Shown: piece by piece, positions 20,844-34,400 of the stretch | Numbering within the stretch: position 1 is the stretch's first letter | Layout: each line of letters opens with the position of its first letter | From: Takakia lepidozioides | Lineage: Eukaryota; Streptophyta; Takakiopsida; Takakiales; Takakiaceae | DNA length: 64,000 nucleotides | Reading direction: 5' to 3' | Assembly (NCBI GenBank): GCA_030704615.1 | Contig: CM060731.1 | Span: 39,866,001-39,930,000 of the forward strand | The notes under the pieces: model-generated | Told to the model about the DNA's origin: nothing | Seen by the model: only the letters and a program-made list of their open reading frames with translations | Database searches by the model: none | Position numbers and translations under genes: made by a program

Positions 20844-22721
20844 ATTCATCTAACATTTCTATCAAACTTGGAACTGCCTTGGGGCTCTCTCTCTCTCTGG
20901 CATATCCAAAAGGCTACGTACTCTACGGTTTTTGATCAAAAACCGGTAAGCGTTAAGGCTACTCTATAATATACCTCCTGGTTGAAGGTTGTAAGATGTG
21001 GGGGGTGGTGTTGGAAACAGTATGCAAATGCTCTGAGAGCAGAAGGGCAGCGCTTCTCATGCAGTTTGTAGTAGAAGGGGCTCATCTTGGAATATTGCGC
21101 AAATTCAAACGCGAGGGAGATAGAGTCTGCTGGTCACATGGACCTCCTCTCGACTGGGGAATCTCCTAGCCACTTTGCTTCTCCAGGGGATCCATAGGGC
21201 CATGAAATTAATTGGAGGTATGCTTGGAATATCTTTCGAATAGTAAATCGATGGCATTGCATGCAAATAAAACTTGCAATAACGTCGCTCATTACTACTG
21301 GACTCTCCGTAGTTAGTCTAGTTAATACACTATGCGCCACGTAATACCCGCCACGTTTACGTGACTTACATAACTATACTCTTGGACATGTGAGCAGTTA
21401 TTCTTTGACTTCAGGCGATAATTGGGTATTAGTCTAAATAGCATTTGTCTATGGTATATTATGGCATCTTTTGTGGTTCAATGAGTCTAACCAAGTTCAT
21501 TTGCTACCAAATTGGATTATTTGCGTAGCTTAGATGTTCAAGGATGGGCATTACTGTAATACGAAGCACTCTGCAACCCAATTGCAGGAGTTCCTTCAGA
21601 AATTCTAGACATAAAAATATAAGAAAATTGATGTAGAGTGAAAACCATTCGAACCATTCAAACTTGAGACCCTTAGTGTTTAGGACGTAATGTATATTCG
21701 TGGCCCGCCAAAACAACATGGGGGCATTCATTGCTGTGCAAGCTACAAATTACCCTCCAATATTTGTGAAAGCCCTTGAAACAAATCTTCTATATGCAAT
21801 GACAGCATTGTTTGTAGTTCAATCTTCAAAAAGGGATTGACACCCTACACGGAAAGGACAACACATTCTCATTTTTATAAATGGAGAGTGTACCATCCTA
21901 GAAACGATCCCTACCCACCTCCCCTGCCGCCTTGCTGAATCTAAATAGAACAAAGACCCAAAAATGCATCAGGCATCATAGTGCGATTACAAAGAACAAT
22001 GATTGAAGTTATTTAGAACAAGCCTGTTCCACTAGACTGAAGCCACATTGAGCCCAGACCTCAACCAACGCTAAATAGCTGCGAACAGCTAACCCATGAA
22101 TCTTTCCTCTCCGGTTTTGGTGCCAGAAGTTACCTTAGACAACATCAAAGCTTTGCATAAGGATGTTGATGTCTTCAACCTTATCCCAGTATCTATGCAG
22201 CAGTTAAGACCAGTACCCATTGGCTGCCTCCACAGAACTTGCGAATGCATGATTGGAAGACAACACTAGCAAATGCGCCTTGCATTACAGCATTGCATAG
22301 GACACCCTTCTTTCGCAATGGGTTCCCCTCTCACTAGACTACCAGTGTGTGATTTACTTAGTTGCTACCATCAAAAACTCAATGGGAACCTCATCATGGC
22401 CCCCACCCAACCCTATCCAAGCTTGTTTAAGGTCATGAAGTTAACAAGCAGCTCTCCCCTCACCGCAGGCCCTACTGGCACCACACTGAGCAAACCACAT
22501 GCCTCTCCAAACAAGAAGACCCAATGAAAAGGTCAGACAAGGGAATAACAAAAACAACAGAAACAGAGTCATTTTCGGCACCCTTCTGAGGCACCAACCT
22601 ACAGATTACTACATGATCAACAAAATTCTAGGGGCAACCCAGGCAGCTCACCTACAATACCATCCACTGAAAATAACAAGTTAGAGCCAGGCTGCACCGG
22701 CGCAAGCTGCCACAAAGATTA
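20844..22721. other. Intergenic region
   Basis: No gene recognised. A short CT microsatellite lies at about 20887-20899. The end nearest 22721 would hold the 3' untranslated region and terminator of the SERBP1-like gene, which is transcribed leftwards. Confidence 0.4.
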
Positions 22722-24675
22722 TCACTTTCCACCTAAGGTAGGGAACTGCCCAGGGTCCTCGATACGCGGTGCTGAGGCGCGACGAGTATTGTTCAACCCA
22801 GCTAGAGCACCCCCTCGGAATCCTCCACGATCCCCACGGCCGCGACCACGACCGCGAGTTCCACCAGGGCTGTAATATTTGTCTCCGTCAGCAGGCTTTA
22901 AGAACTCATTGATGCTCACCGCCTTATCACAACAAATAACATGCAGTTAGATCAGGCTGATACATGACGGCTCATACCGGGTAGCACTTAAGACCAAGAG
23001 GGTATATTCTATACAAACAAACTGCACTTACCTTCCTTGCCTTCTCCTCCTTTTCAGCCTCCTTTTTCTTTCCCTTGTCCTTGTCATCACCCTAACACAC
23101 AATACAGTCAGAAAATACATCAATGGATGAGCCAAGCAGAATGTGAACTCACATTTGAGATATACACATTAAGAAGAGGCGAGACACCCAGAAAACAAAT
23201 AACCTTAGTACACCTCCTAAGCAGTCAGATGAATGACCATTAAGCACGGTAGTGTAAGAACAACCTCCAAGATACTGTAGAATAAATGAACATCACTAGA
23301 GTCAACAACATTATCTAGCAACCTTGATGAAAGGCATACCAGCTTAATAAACACATCTTCCTCCTTTTTCTTGTCCACAAGTTGCATGGACTCAAACGCT
23401 TTATCAGCTTTGACCTTCCTCTCTTCCTTATTAGTCCCTGCAAGAAGTTTTCTCTTCTCCTCGAGCACTTTCTCATACTCATCAAGAGTCATCTCCTGCG
23501 CCAGGGTTCCAAAAGACAATCACCACACAACAGCCCTCAGTCTCACCGGTAACCAGTCATGGCAGTGATGAAAAACAGCTTGCAAACAGAAAACAACAGT
23601 AAAGGCCTCCAGAGAAAGGGTGGCCAGTTTTCTTTCAGAATCTTCTTAGAAAGACCCAAACAGAAAGTTGAAGAAGACTGCTACTGAAAGACACTCACAT
23701 TATCTGCCTCTTCTACTTCTTTCTTCCCATCTGCCTCTTCCGCCGGAGTATCTGGAGGTGCTTCCTGCTCAGACTTCTTTTCCTCCACTTCAACAGCTAC
23801 CTTTTCCTCCTCCTTTGAGGGAGGAGTGACATCTGAGATCTCCCTGTTGAACACAGACAAAACAAAGTCAACCAGTTTAAAATACAAAACATAAGCCCAG
23901 ACAAAGACACTCTGCCCAAGACCTAATCTAATGTTCAGATTCAAACTTAGTCTCATGAGCACAAACAATCAGTCCTTGATACAGTTACGTTTCCTTACTG
24001 AAGAGGCACTTGATCCCCATCAACTCCCCAGTTGCCACGGCCCGATCCATCCCGTTTCATCTCGTTACTGCAACCAGGAGATGAGGTGAAGTGTCAGACC
24101 ATTGAGTATAATTCAGTGGGATGCTTAAGCAACTTCACATTGCCAGTTCCGAATCCAAGCCAGCAAGAATTCCACAAATTTAATACACACCAGATTACAT
24201 AGGTAGCTTGAATGAGGAGACATGGGTTTCACATCCCGAAATTGATATGCACACGTGTCAGAAATCCTCAGCACAGAATCCTACAGAATAATAATACAAC
24301 TTGAAGTTCATCTGAATTCACTTGAACGGAGCAATATCACAACTGCTGGGGTCAGTCAGCCAGATGTAACCTAACCTATGGAACAGGGAATGTGAAAAAC
24401 AGAAAACATAGGATACCTCACTGGAGGCATGCCATACCCGTGGCCTGATCCACTGTGGCGGTCATGCTCACGCCTCCGAGGGCGGTCTTCACCCTCTGCC
24501 CCAAAACCCCGGTCACGGCCCCGACCCCGGCCTCTCCCTCGGCCTCCCTCGATTGAACGACCCTCTCCATCCTCTCCACGCAGAGGCCTATCTCCATAGC
24601 CCCCCCCACCACCACCATATGACCCGCGGCCTCCCTGGTAGCCGTCATTGTCACGATTATTACTGTAGTTGCGGT

Positions 24676-24707
<32 letters not shown>

Positions 24708-25529
24708 CTGTAGTTCCCGCGTTCCCGAGTACTTCCATCTCGAACATCTCCTCTTCCATCCCTTCCTCCATCTCTTCCATCTCGGCTATCACGGGGATAT
24801 CCACCCTCACGGTCTCTATCCCCGTAGCCACCTCGACCACCTCCACGGCCGCCACGACCACCTCGTCCTCTCCCTCCTTCAAACTGAGGCCTCTGAGAAT
24901 CTTTCACTGTGGAGTCAACAGAACATAACAACAGAACACGCACAATCATCCAGACAGGAACCAGCGAGAAAACAGAAACCTGGCCGAGCAGTAGACAATC
25001 TCGAGGGACAACCGCAATACTTAATAGGCCACCTTCTCATTGTCGTCTAAACTGCGCCACGATGTCACGTCGTGCATACTCCCAAGAATAAATTTCTGAC
25101 ATTATGTGCCAAAGCTAAAAGAAGTTGCAGAAGACATAAAACCACAATGTGACCAACCTGGTCCCTTCAACAAGACAAAACTAGCAATTTCCAAAGCTGA
25201 GGTAATCCACAGGCTAGTCGGCAAAATTCAAGCTCAGTCTCTCCAGGGGTTCCCACACTGCACAAAAAGATGGCCTCCCTACTCTGACGAGCTTTCAAGC
25301 ATTAGAAAGAATGCATGTAAAAGATGGAGCCACCGCATTGAGTAGGCTTACCGGCCTCAGCTGGAGGAGGAGGCTTGGAGGGCAGCTTGGCAGGGGCCTG
25401 ATGTGCGGCCGGCTGCTTCTTCGCAGCAGGCTTGTCTGTAGGAGACGGGGTGGTTGCGCGAACGATGACGGCCGTGGGGTCCTCATTCTCATCGTCCCCA
25501 AGCAACGCGAAGAAGTTCTGCGTCGCCAT
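22722..25529 (-). CDS. RGG-repeat RNA-binding protein, SERBP1/HABP4/Stm1 family
   Basis: Seven exons on the minus strand: 25529-25352, 24906-24417, 24067-23999, 23843-23699, 23495-23340, 23091-23032 and 22922-22722. They total 1299 nt, encoding 432 residues. The N-terminus NFFALLGDDENEDP is the Stm1_N motif. Residues 60-220 are a long Arg/Gly/Asp-rich region with many RGG boxes and a run of Asn coded by a GTT/TTG microsatellite at 24679-24707. NEMKRDGSGRGNWGVDGD and the Glu/Lys-rich stretch EMTLDEYEKVLEEKRKLLA form the HABP4/PAI-RBP1 domain. The C-terminus has a second RGRGRGRG patch and ends DPGQFPTLGGK. Family members bind mRNA and 80S ribosomes and help store inactive ribosomes. A (CT)n tract just upstream of the ATG (about 25813-25832) probably lies in the promoter or leader. 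Confidence 0.95.
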
Positions 25530-26069
25530 GACTCTTGGCCGCTGCTGCCGCCGCTGCTGCGACCTTGCTTCAGCCGGCGCTCAACCCCTTCACCTCAAGC
25601 TCTGCTTGCAGCCGCCTCACCTCAGCACTGCACTCTTTGCACTTTCTGACTCCATTCTTTCCTTATCCTCGCTTTCATCTAGACCCCGCTGTCTGATACT
25701 CCCACACTCTCCAGATACTTACCCTCACACGGCAGCGATGCAGCAAGCTGAGTGGAGAGCGAGCGAGCGAGAAAAACAACGATGCGGCGCTGCACTGCCC
25801 TCCCTCTCTTCCTCTCTCTCTCTCTCTCTCTTCCCCCATGCCCATCCCCATCCCATTCCTAACATCCCCATTCCTGCATCCATCCGACTCCATGTCTCCC
25901 TGTCTCGCGAACCTAACCCTAAAGCAGCCGTGCGTACTCGCGTAAGATACTTGATAAATACGGGTGTTCTGTTTTCCTACCTAAACTGTATTTTTGGGCT
26001 ATTTTCCACTTGGACGTTCTTATATAGGTATATATATATATATATTAGGGGCGACTATATTGCCACACC
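25530..26069. promoter_or_regulatory. Upstream region of the SERBP1-like gene
   Basis: Contains a pyrimidine tract with (CT)n at 25813-25832 and (TA)n at about 26032-26045. CT-rich stretches upstream of plant genes are common core-promoter or leader elements. The plus-strand open frames here are compositional and have no recognisable domain. Confidence 0.4.
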
Positions 26070-26825
26070 TTTAGGGCTTTGTTCTGGTAATTTCGATATC
26101 GTACCTCGTTTTTATAGAGAACAATGTACCTATGCCCAGTTCCGACCGTCCTTCCAATACCTTCATTTTATTTAATTTGATTAAAAGGGCCTCTGTCCCC
26201 TTTCCTTATAAGATTTTTTTTTGCTAACCACAGTGCCGTAACTCAGTATAACCTCTAAAGAGGGGGGTTAGGCAGAAATTAAATTAGGGCTTTGTTATGG
26301 TAATTTCATTTATGCCGACATCGTACCTCGTTTTTGTAGAGAACAATGTACTTATGCCCAGTTCCGACTTTCCTTCCAATACCGAAAAATTGCAAAACAT
26401 AGTGCCGTAATTTAGTACAACTACCTCTAAAGAAGGGGGTTCGGCAGAAATTAAATTAGGGCTTTGTTATGGTAATTTCATTTATGCCGACATCGTACCT
26501 CGTTTTTGTAGAGAACAATGTACTTATGCCCAGTTCCGACTTTCCTTCCAATACCGAAAAATTGCAAAACATAGTGCCGTAATTAGTAATTTAGTATAAC
26601 TAGGTCTAAAGAAGGGGGTGCGCAGAAATTACATTACTTTTAAGTGCCCAGAGATTTTGGTTCTCATAGCTCCCTGTAATTTTAAATATGTGTACATTGC
26701 ACCTCGTTTTGTATTGATGCCCAATCCCGACCGTCCTTTCAAGACCAGAAAACTGTAAACCACAGTACCGTAGCTTAGTACAACCCCCTCTAAAGAAGGG
26801 GGTTAAGCAGAAATTAAATTATTTC
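26070..26825 (+). repeat. Tandem array, about 172-bp unit, four copies
   Basis: Units begin TTAGGGCTTTGTTATGGTAA and share TCGTACCTCGTTTTTGTAGA, ATGCCCAGTTCCGACTTTCC, AGTGCCGTAA and CTCTAAAGAAGGGGGTT. Starts are at about 26070 (214 bp, with an extra AT-rich insert), 26284, 26456 (exactly 172 bp later) and about 26636 (diverged). The middle two copies are nearly identical, so the duplication is recent. Confidence 0.92.
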
Positions 26826-28419
26826 TAAAGTTTAGGAATTCCGGAAATGTGTCAGAGATTTATTGGAAATTGATAAACTTTTAGAAAGACGAATAGACAG
26901 TCGACCATAGGACCTCTAAAGTGTCCTCCTTCCGCACCCTACGTCCAACAAGTACTACACTTCTTCACACACCGTTTCTGTTCATGCGATGTTTTTCAAC
27001 ATGGGGAAATAAAGCTCGTGTGGGGAAGAACAGACAAAAGGTAGGTTCGCAAAGCTCAAACCCTAAGGGGAAAAATAAAGCCAAAGACTTTTTCTTGGGG
27101 GAAAAAAAAAAAGAGGTTCAGTTAGCACCTGCAAATTGCCTAGCATATATACGGTACTTACCATGTATTTACGTTTGTATATAATGAACCACGGATCCCG
27201 GGAAGATACGGTCTACGTGGTTAGGTTGTGGTTAAGTGCATGGGACGCGCATGGCATGGCATGGGGATGCAGCATGGCGCACCATGCTGCGTGGCCGTTC
27301 AGATAGAGCAGGAGCGATCCGGAACGTCGGTGGCAAGCCCTAGTTTCCTGCTGTAGATAGGGCTGCCTACTCGGATAATGTTTGATTTAATAATAATAGT
27401 TTTGGTTGATATGAGTAAATAGCTTTGTCTTGGGCGCCGTCTCCTTTCAAGAAAAATAAGGAAAAACTGTCTTGTTTTGCGTTGTTATCTGAGAAGATCG
27501 TAGCCGTCCAAGGGTTGGATTTGAAGGGCTAAGATCACCTGTCAAGATTGTATGGAAGAGTTCACATGAGGAAGAAAGTTTCTCAATACAGATTCCTTCC
27601 AGGGATTCTTGGTTTTTCTTGGTCAGACTCAGGCTTTGTGCCTGGGCCCTTGTCAGAGTTTCCAGAAGACATTTGTGGTTGCAGTTCAAAACACTTTCCA
27701 TTCCATCATGGCTCTTGCAGGATGTCTTGCAGCATCCAGTGATTGGGAACCCAGCTGACTACTACACAGCAGCTGAAACTACTTGTGGGAAGAGTTTGGG
27801 TGGTTGAAAAGGTTATCAGTTCTTGCATCAGTGGAGGTCAATAACAGGAGCATATGAAATTAGTGCTGTTCAAAGCACAGATTGAATGCCGTCTTGAAAT
27901 ATTACATCTAGGGGAAAAAATTTGTGTGAAAACCAAGCCAACCCCATCACCTGGCATCCTCTTCCACACTGATCTATCAAGAGCTTCATCATGTGAAGGA
28001 CATTGATAGTGCTTTCCCCAATTTGTCCACCTGATGAAATCCTACTCTCATGCAACTACAAAAAAGAGAACAGGGTCTCTGATGGTATCCAATAAGAACA
28101 AATTACACCCTCCTGAACTATATATCATTGTCCTGCTCGTGCAGCTTTTCTACATCTTGTCCTGTGGACAACTGACCTGCATACTGATCTCGTGGGAGAA
28201 GTCCATAGCCATGGGCCCATACTTCCTGACCGTCAAGATAGATAACGTACACCTAGCTATGTCAACTCCACGGCCCCCGACATTTTCCCAGAATTATGAT
28301 CCGAGTAGAAGATTTACACAGACTGCCTGACATGTTCCCCACCTGATGGAAAAACCTTTGGCAAGATCCCTGGACACTATCTTCTCAGAGGTAACATATT
28401 GAACACTTTTTGATGATGA
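26826..28419. other. Intergenic region
   Basis: No recognisable gene. Short runs occur, for example GGCATGGCATGG near 27247-27263. Weakly open pieces at 27548-27742 and 28034-28400 have interrupted frames and no known domain. The right end should contain the NAP1 3' untranslated region. Confidence 0.35.
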
Positions 28420-31400
28420 TCACACATAGGTCACAGGCCCTGACCTTGATGAGACAAATCGACGGAGAGGGCTAATGGAGGGCGGCACAGCGGGCTCTGG
28501 GTTGTGACCCTCCGCAAATGACACCTTGCGGCTGTACTCCAAAGGACCAGAGAACAACACAGGTTTCCTGCGTGCTTTGCCATCTGATGTCAACTCGCCA
28601 GTCCGCTGGTCTGTCTCCACTGGCCGTCTGTGATGAGTGCCAAACTTTATGGGCCCTGAGAAGATGGAGCCCCGGGAAGTTGTCGGCAGACTGCTCTCAA
28701 TTGATTCCCCATAGAACTCACTCCGGCTCTTTGCCACACCACCATTGCTAACAGGTGCACCTGAATACTGCTGCTTTCTGTTTGGGTGGGTGAGCATGAG
28801 GGTGGGCACTGCATTCTCGTAATACATCTGATAAATGGAACGCATTATTGTGTGGGGCACATGTCTCTCAAGTGTGCTCCGGGGGAGGTACTGTGACAGT
28901 TCACAGAGCTGATCCAAAAACACCAACTTGGCAACGAGAGGGCTTCTGTCAATCACATCAACTCTGCGTGTTAGATCATTTTTATTTTGGCCCAACAACT
29001 GGTTCACCGAGGGGGGCCATTCTCCTCTCATGCTACTCAGTGGGGCCATATACAGTGGGTCATACAGTGGAATTATTCTATTGCATTACGCCTTGACTAT
29101 TTGTAGCGACAGACACAATCACATACACTTTTCACGTCTGTTTCCCAGACATGGTTTTATTGACAACATTAAACAAGCTAAAGTGAGCTGGAATCAATGG
29201 AAAAAATTGAACTGACTTGAGGATTTTTCAGTCTACCCAGTTGTAGTTTAGGTGAGCTAGCTGCAAACTGCCAGAGGAAGGACCAACAATCCAGATGAAC
29301 CACAAGATTGATTGAGTGAACCTTTGAGAGTCATCCCACGCTTCAAGGACAACGGCAGTAGAGCATTGCACAAATGTCTTCAATGCAGCCTTGATGCTCG
29401 CTTCCACAGCCTCCCTAGTTTCTGCACCCTGCACTGTTGCACTATCTCCATGCACGTTAGGCCCTCTTCTGCTGGCTTGCTCCGGGGCCTGAAGTTGCCT
29501 TTGTATTCGGTCTGCCCGCACCCACTCACTCGCAGCTATAACTGCATTAATGCACCTGCACATCCATGCTCTTGAACTCAGTTTCTAACTGGCAAGGGCA
29601 AAGCTCTGGGGCTCACTAAATTTTTCCACTGCAGAGGGGTCAACTCTGAGGTCAAGAAAACCATGCTTTGTCGCGTTATTAGACCTGCCTTGGAGTACGG
29701 ATCTGCTATATGGGTTGATAACTCCAACCAGGCTAAGTCTCTAGAATCCATTCAAGTGGGGGTGCTTAAGGAGTGTATGTCAGCATGCTCCAAAACAGCC
29801 AATGTGGCTGTTCGGGGTGAGTTTGGCATTCCGTCCTTAAGCTCCCGACGAGATGAATTCAAGGTCAGATGGTGGGGTCAGCTGCAACATATGCCCAACA
29901 CCAGATATCCTAAGTTAATCGACTCTATATCTTGGAAACAGGACCGCCCTGTCAAACAGCTAAGTCCTGGCAGAAGAGAGTAGAAGAGATCCTCAAGGAC
30001 CTGGACCTGGATCCGCAAGTCTTGACCCTGCTGGATAAATCTGACTTAGAGGCTGTAGTGTCCTCAGCCATGTCTGTTGCCATGAGATTGTCTGATGAAA
30101 ATGAAGTTAGGCAGAAAACTTCCCTGAACTTGTTTCCAGTCTGTGACGTGGGGGAGGACATCTTGGATGACCTCAAGGGTCTACCCACTCTCGGCACTAG
30201 ACTGAAATTTAAACTCAGGGCAGGAAGCCTAACTTTGAACAGCAAACAGAAGCAGAGAGGAAAGGGAGAGTGCAATTGCCCGTTGTGTGGGCAATCTGAA
30301 GACAGTATTCATTTTCTGATACACTGTCCGGGGTTCTCTCACCAAAGAGACGCTCTCTTCAAATCTATTAAGGGAATTGTGCCTGTACCCCTGTTTACCA
30401 ACTTTGAAAGTCTCGAGGCTGAGCCAAAAGCCCAGGCCCTCCTGAGGCCTAGTTTTTGGGCAAATCACACACAGCAGATTGATGCTTGTGTGAAGGGATT
30501 TCTAGAGGATATCTGGAAAACCCGGATTAATTCTTTATATGGAGGTAAGTCTTACTACTGTCCCTTTTGTTCCCGCTCAAACTGGGCGCGGGGTCAATGG
30601 CCACAAGGCTACGGCAAACAACGTCTTATGAGTACAATCTATATCTACTGATGCTCACCAACAAATCAAGCTTCATGCAGAAGCGCTTACTAACATGTTA
30701 TTTGCAATCTCCACCCACATTTTTTTTGAGTGAAGAAGACTGCTAAAAGGAATTACAATCTCACAAATCAACTTCCTTCCTCAATGATGGGATCCAATTA
30801 AATGTGAATCTTGCATCTGCAGGCCCACAGGCCATCCAACCCCTGCATGTGCACATTTTTTAAGCTTAAGCCAGGTGATGTCACCTCGATGGCTCCTCAT
30901 CTGGGGGTTTGTGTGAGAAAGAACTACTCTAACAATTCCCTGCCAATGTTGGCTATGGCGTACGAAAGGAAATGTTTGATTTGAGGAAGATTCTGGTTTC
31001 CAAGGAGTTTGGACATCATGGTAGAAAAGCACATCGTATCTACCACCACTGGTGCAGTGGCCGCAAACTTTAGGAGCAGCCAGTCTAGGAGAGGGTGGAG
31101 AGAGGGACAAAGGAAGAAAGCGAAGGAAAAACTCTATAATGTCCCCGTGGAGAGAGAGATACAGAAAGAGTTTAAATGCAGATGAAAGACTCAATAAGAA
31201 AAGAATCCTTAAGAGACAGAACACTAAGCACATCACAGATATATCAAAGAATAACACCTGGCTAAGCAGTGAACATTGGTGGTGAAGCCGCCAGTGTGGA
31301 TGCTGAAGGTGGAAGAGGTCCAGATCTGGGCAGTCATGCATGCAACGAAAAGGAATGGTAGCAATGCCCAAGTTTGGTCGCCTGCTCCTCCCACATCAAG

Positions 31401-34400
31401 CAGTATGGAATGCACCATGACAGTATCTCCATCGTCAATTGCTCCTATGCGACTGGCCAGCAGTTTCAGTTTCAAAAGGTTGGGCTTTTCAGGTATAGAT
31501 ACAGGCGCATACTTTGCAAAATCTGAGAAGAGGGAGAAGAGGAGAGGCGTATTGGAGCGTAGCACCTGGGAGGTGGCCTCTGCCAAAAGGGAACGGAAAC
31601 TGAGGGCGTGGCCCACCTGCACTGAGTAGTTCATGAGCATTTCCAGCTCCACAACCTGCTTCAACCCACTCTCACGATGCACTTGACTATGAACATTCCC
31701 TGCCAGTGCTTCCAAGGCATCCTTGTTCGAGCGCAATGTAATATCAAGGCAATTCAGAAGCACAGAAAGTTGCTCCTGCAAGCTGTTGCACAGCTTGTCG
31801 ACCCCATAAGGCCCAAAAATGCGCACAAATGCCTTAAGCTCTGCTAAGTCAGCCACTGACTCTGCGGCCATCCTCCCTGTGGGCCTGGCGCTCCTGAAGC
31901 ACTTATCTAGAGGTGCAAACAAAACCCCTGTGGCTTTAACATCCCGCAAAATATTCTCAACATACCAGTCCGCAATGGTGCACACAGCCTCACCACCAGC
32001 ACCAACATCCCGATCATCAGGGTGCAAGTCTTGCATGTGCCCAGCAAATGACTCTGTCAGCAGGACCTCACGCAGACCACGTGTAAGATCTAGCTGCACA
32101 TGTTGCTCCACCAGATGCACAATGCTCATATGACGCTGCAGCCGTGCCTCTACTACTGATGGCCGTTGCAGATCACCATCCACCATTATAATACTTGTCA
32201 GTCGACCACGGAAGTTCTTCACAACTCGGTCCCTCAAGTACTGCAGACATACCAGAAGTTTTCTTGTCAACAGGATTAGCCTTGGGCAGTCTTCTCCACC
32301 TTCTGAGCTTGCAGAGCTGTGTAACCTTCCTAAGTAAGCAATTCCATGCGTAAGGCAGTGCGCACCTGCAGAAATGCAGCAGGAGTGACCGCACAATCTT
32401 CCTAACTCAACAGAATCCCAAAAGAAGCAGGTGCTTTTCAGATATGGGGCTAAGTTGGCTGAACTAGAAAGTAATGATGGTCAAAGGATGTACCTCTCGT
32501 GGTACAAACAGATGATTAAGGACGCGTAATGGCTCCATATCATTCAGCACTGAACAGAGACTTGTGAGTCTTTGTACTGCTGCCTCCAGCCTGTGCAACC
32601 AAACAGACAGGTATGCTAAAAGATGTCTTGTCCAAGTACCAAGTACCAACAAGAATCAAGCTATAAGCATGCCACTATCGATCCCCCACCTTACGTAGAG
32701 TTTGATTGGGCCTCAGGATGAAAGTTGGCAGCTAAGTCACACTGCCAGTCACAGGAGCTGGTCATGCCTGGAGTCATTACTTAAGCCACAAGGAAGGGGA
32801 TGCTGGAGGTAGGGGTGACTCGAGCGAAGCAGAGTACAGCTGGACTGAAACAACGGAGCCTAGCAAACAGTATCTCTCATGTGCAACAGTCTCATAGCCT
32901 CCACATATCCACAATAAACTATCCTACTGTTGAGAAGTTTCACATCGAAGACAAGCAAAATATTAGGGTGTTACTGTATCCAGTAATGTACCCGGGTGCC
33001 GATTCAACCTTTCAAGTAAGCAACAACCATCAATCTGAAGCAGACAGTGTTTCTCATTTTGTGAAGTTTTTTCTAGTGACATCTGCAGACAGTGTCGTGG
33101 GCCAGATGAGCTGGACCAATAGCAGTTGTCAGTATAGGGCATAGGTGAACAGGGTGAGAGGTCACATTGTACATTTTGATGGAGTCTCTGTTGGAGGGTT
33201 CACTTTCACAGCCAGGCAGAGGAAGATCAAGATTGTTCTTGGTGGACTTGTTTGCAGGGAGGCCAGCCTTGCTTACTTGGTTGATGCGGAGGGCTGCCTG
33301 CTCTGGAAGAAGCTGCAAGATGAACACGATATCCTAAGCATATTTAGCAGCAAAAACTCACACAACAATTCTTATCAGCTTTTATCCAAGTTCGTCAAAC
33401 CCCAAGTATATCCACTCAGGGATTATGGAGGAATCTGCACCCATCCCTGCCATGTTGATGCTACATTGCCATGTGTCAGATAAATTTTAGTTTCCAAATA
33501 CAGTACACAGGGTCAAACTATCTCATCAATGAACAAGGGGTCTTCTCTAATTCAACTCCTGACCATTAGATCAGGTAAAATTTGGTCTATAGAAAGTCTC
33601 TGCTTGCTGAATAACTGCACGAATTAGAGTCTATGGCACACTGCACGAGGCCAGAATGTACCTTGTTATCAAGCGAACCATATCCACCTTCTGAGTCTAG
33701 AATATTTATTAGACCCTCTAGTCCACCCATCAGTGAATCCAGCAAAGACTCTGCGTATGAAACTGCATCTCGTGCCAGTTTTGGGAGCTGCAATATCAAG
33801 CACCAGTCACACTATAAAAACTAAGAACATTACTCCAAAAGGCTTTAGACAGGTTACTCGCAACAGTTTTTCAACGTCAGCAATTTTGCATATGCAGGTC
33901 TCCTTTGCATGTTTAACTCAAAGCAACTCATAGATGGACATCAAACTCCAGCCATTGTCCTCTTAACGTTAGTAACTGCTATAAGCGATGCCGGGTAACA
34001 CAACCATACCTGACATGTCCCTGCATAAAAAAAGGAAGTGAAAATTACTTCCCTAAATGACCATCCTGCTTTTTCCACTCCACGAGCTTAACAGCTAGAA
34101 ATATGCAAGCTGCTTACAACATGAGACAACCTGCAGTGGGAACATCATGTGGAAAGGCAAGAGATGGACCTCATCAGGAACATTGGGGTGAGCGTTGTCA
34201 GGGAAAGCACATGCCAGGCCCAACCAGGCACAGCAATGCTGAGGCCGCCCTTCGGGTCCAAACATGGTATGACGAAACACCTGCACAATCTCCAGATATA
34301 AGACCTGCAGTTGTGAGGCACCTACTTCTGAAAATGTAAATGTTGATTCAGCAAAGGTCATCAAGCTAAGCCTCACCGCAGTAACATGAGAGCGATAGAA

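Noticed and set aside
24553-25050. Plus-strand ORF with His/Cys runs
   Set aside because: It is the antisense reading of the RGG-coding exon; the Cys run is the complement of the Asn microsatellite.
25432-26175. 247-codon plus-strand ORF
   Set aside because: It overlaps the first exon and promoter of the SERBP1-like gene on the other strand, is rich in Ser/Leu/Cys from CT-rich DNA, and has no domain.
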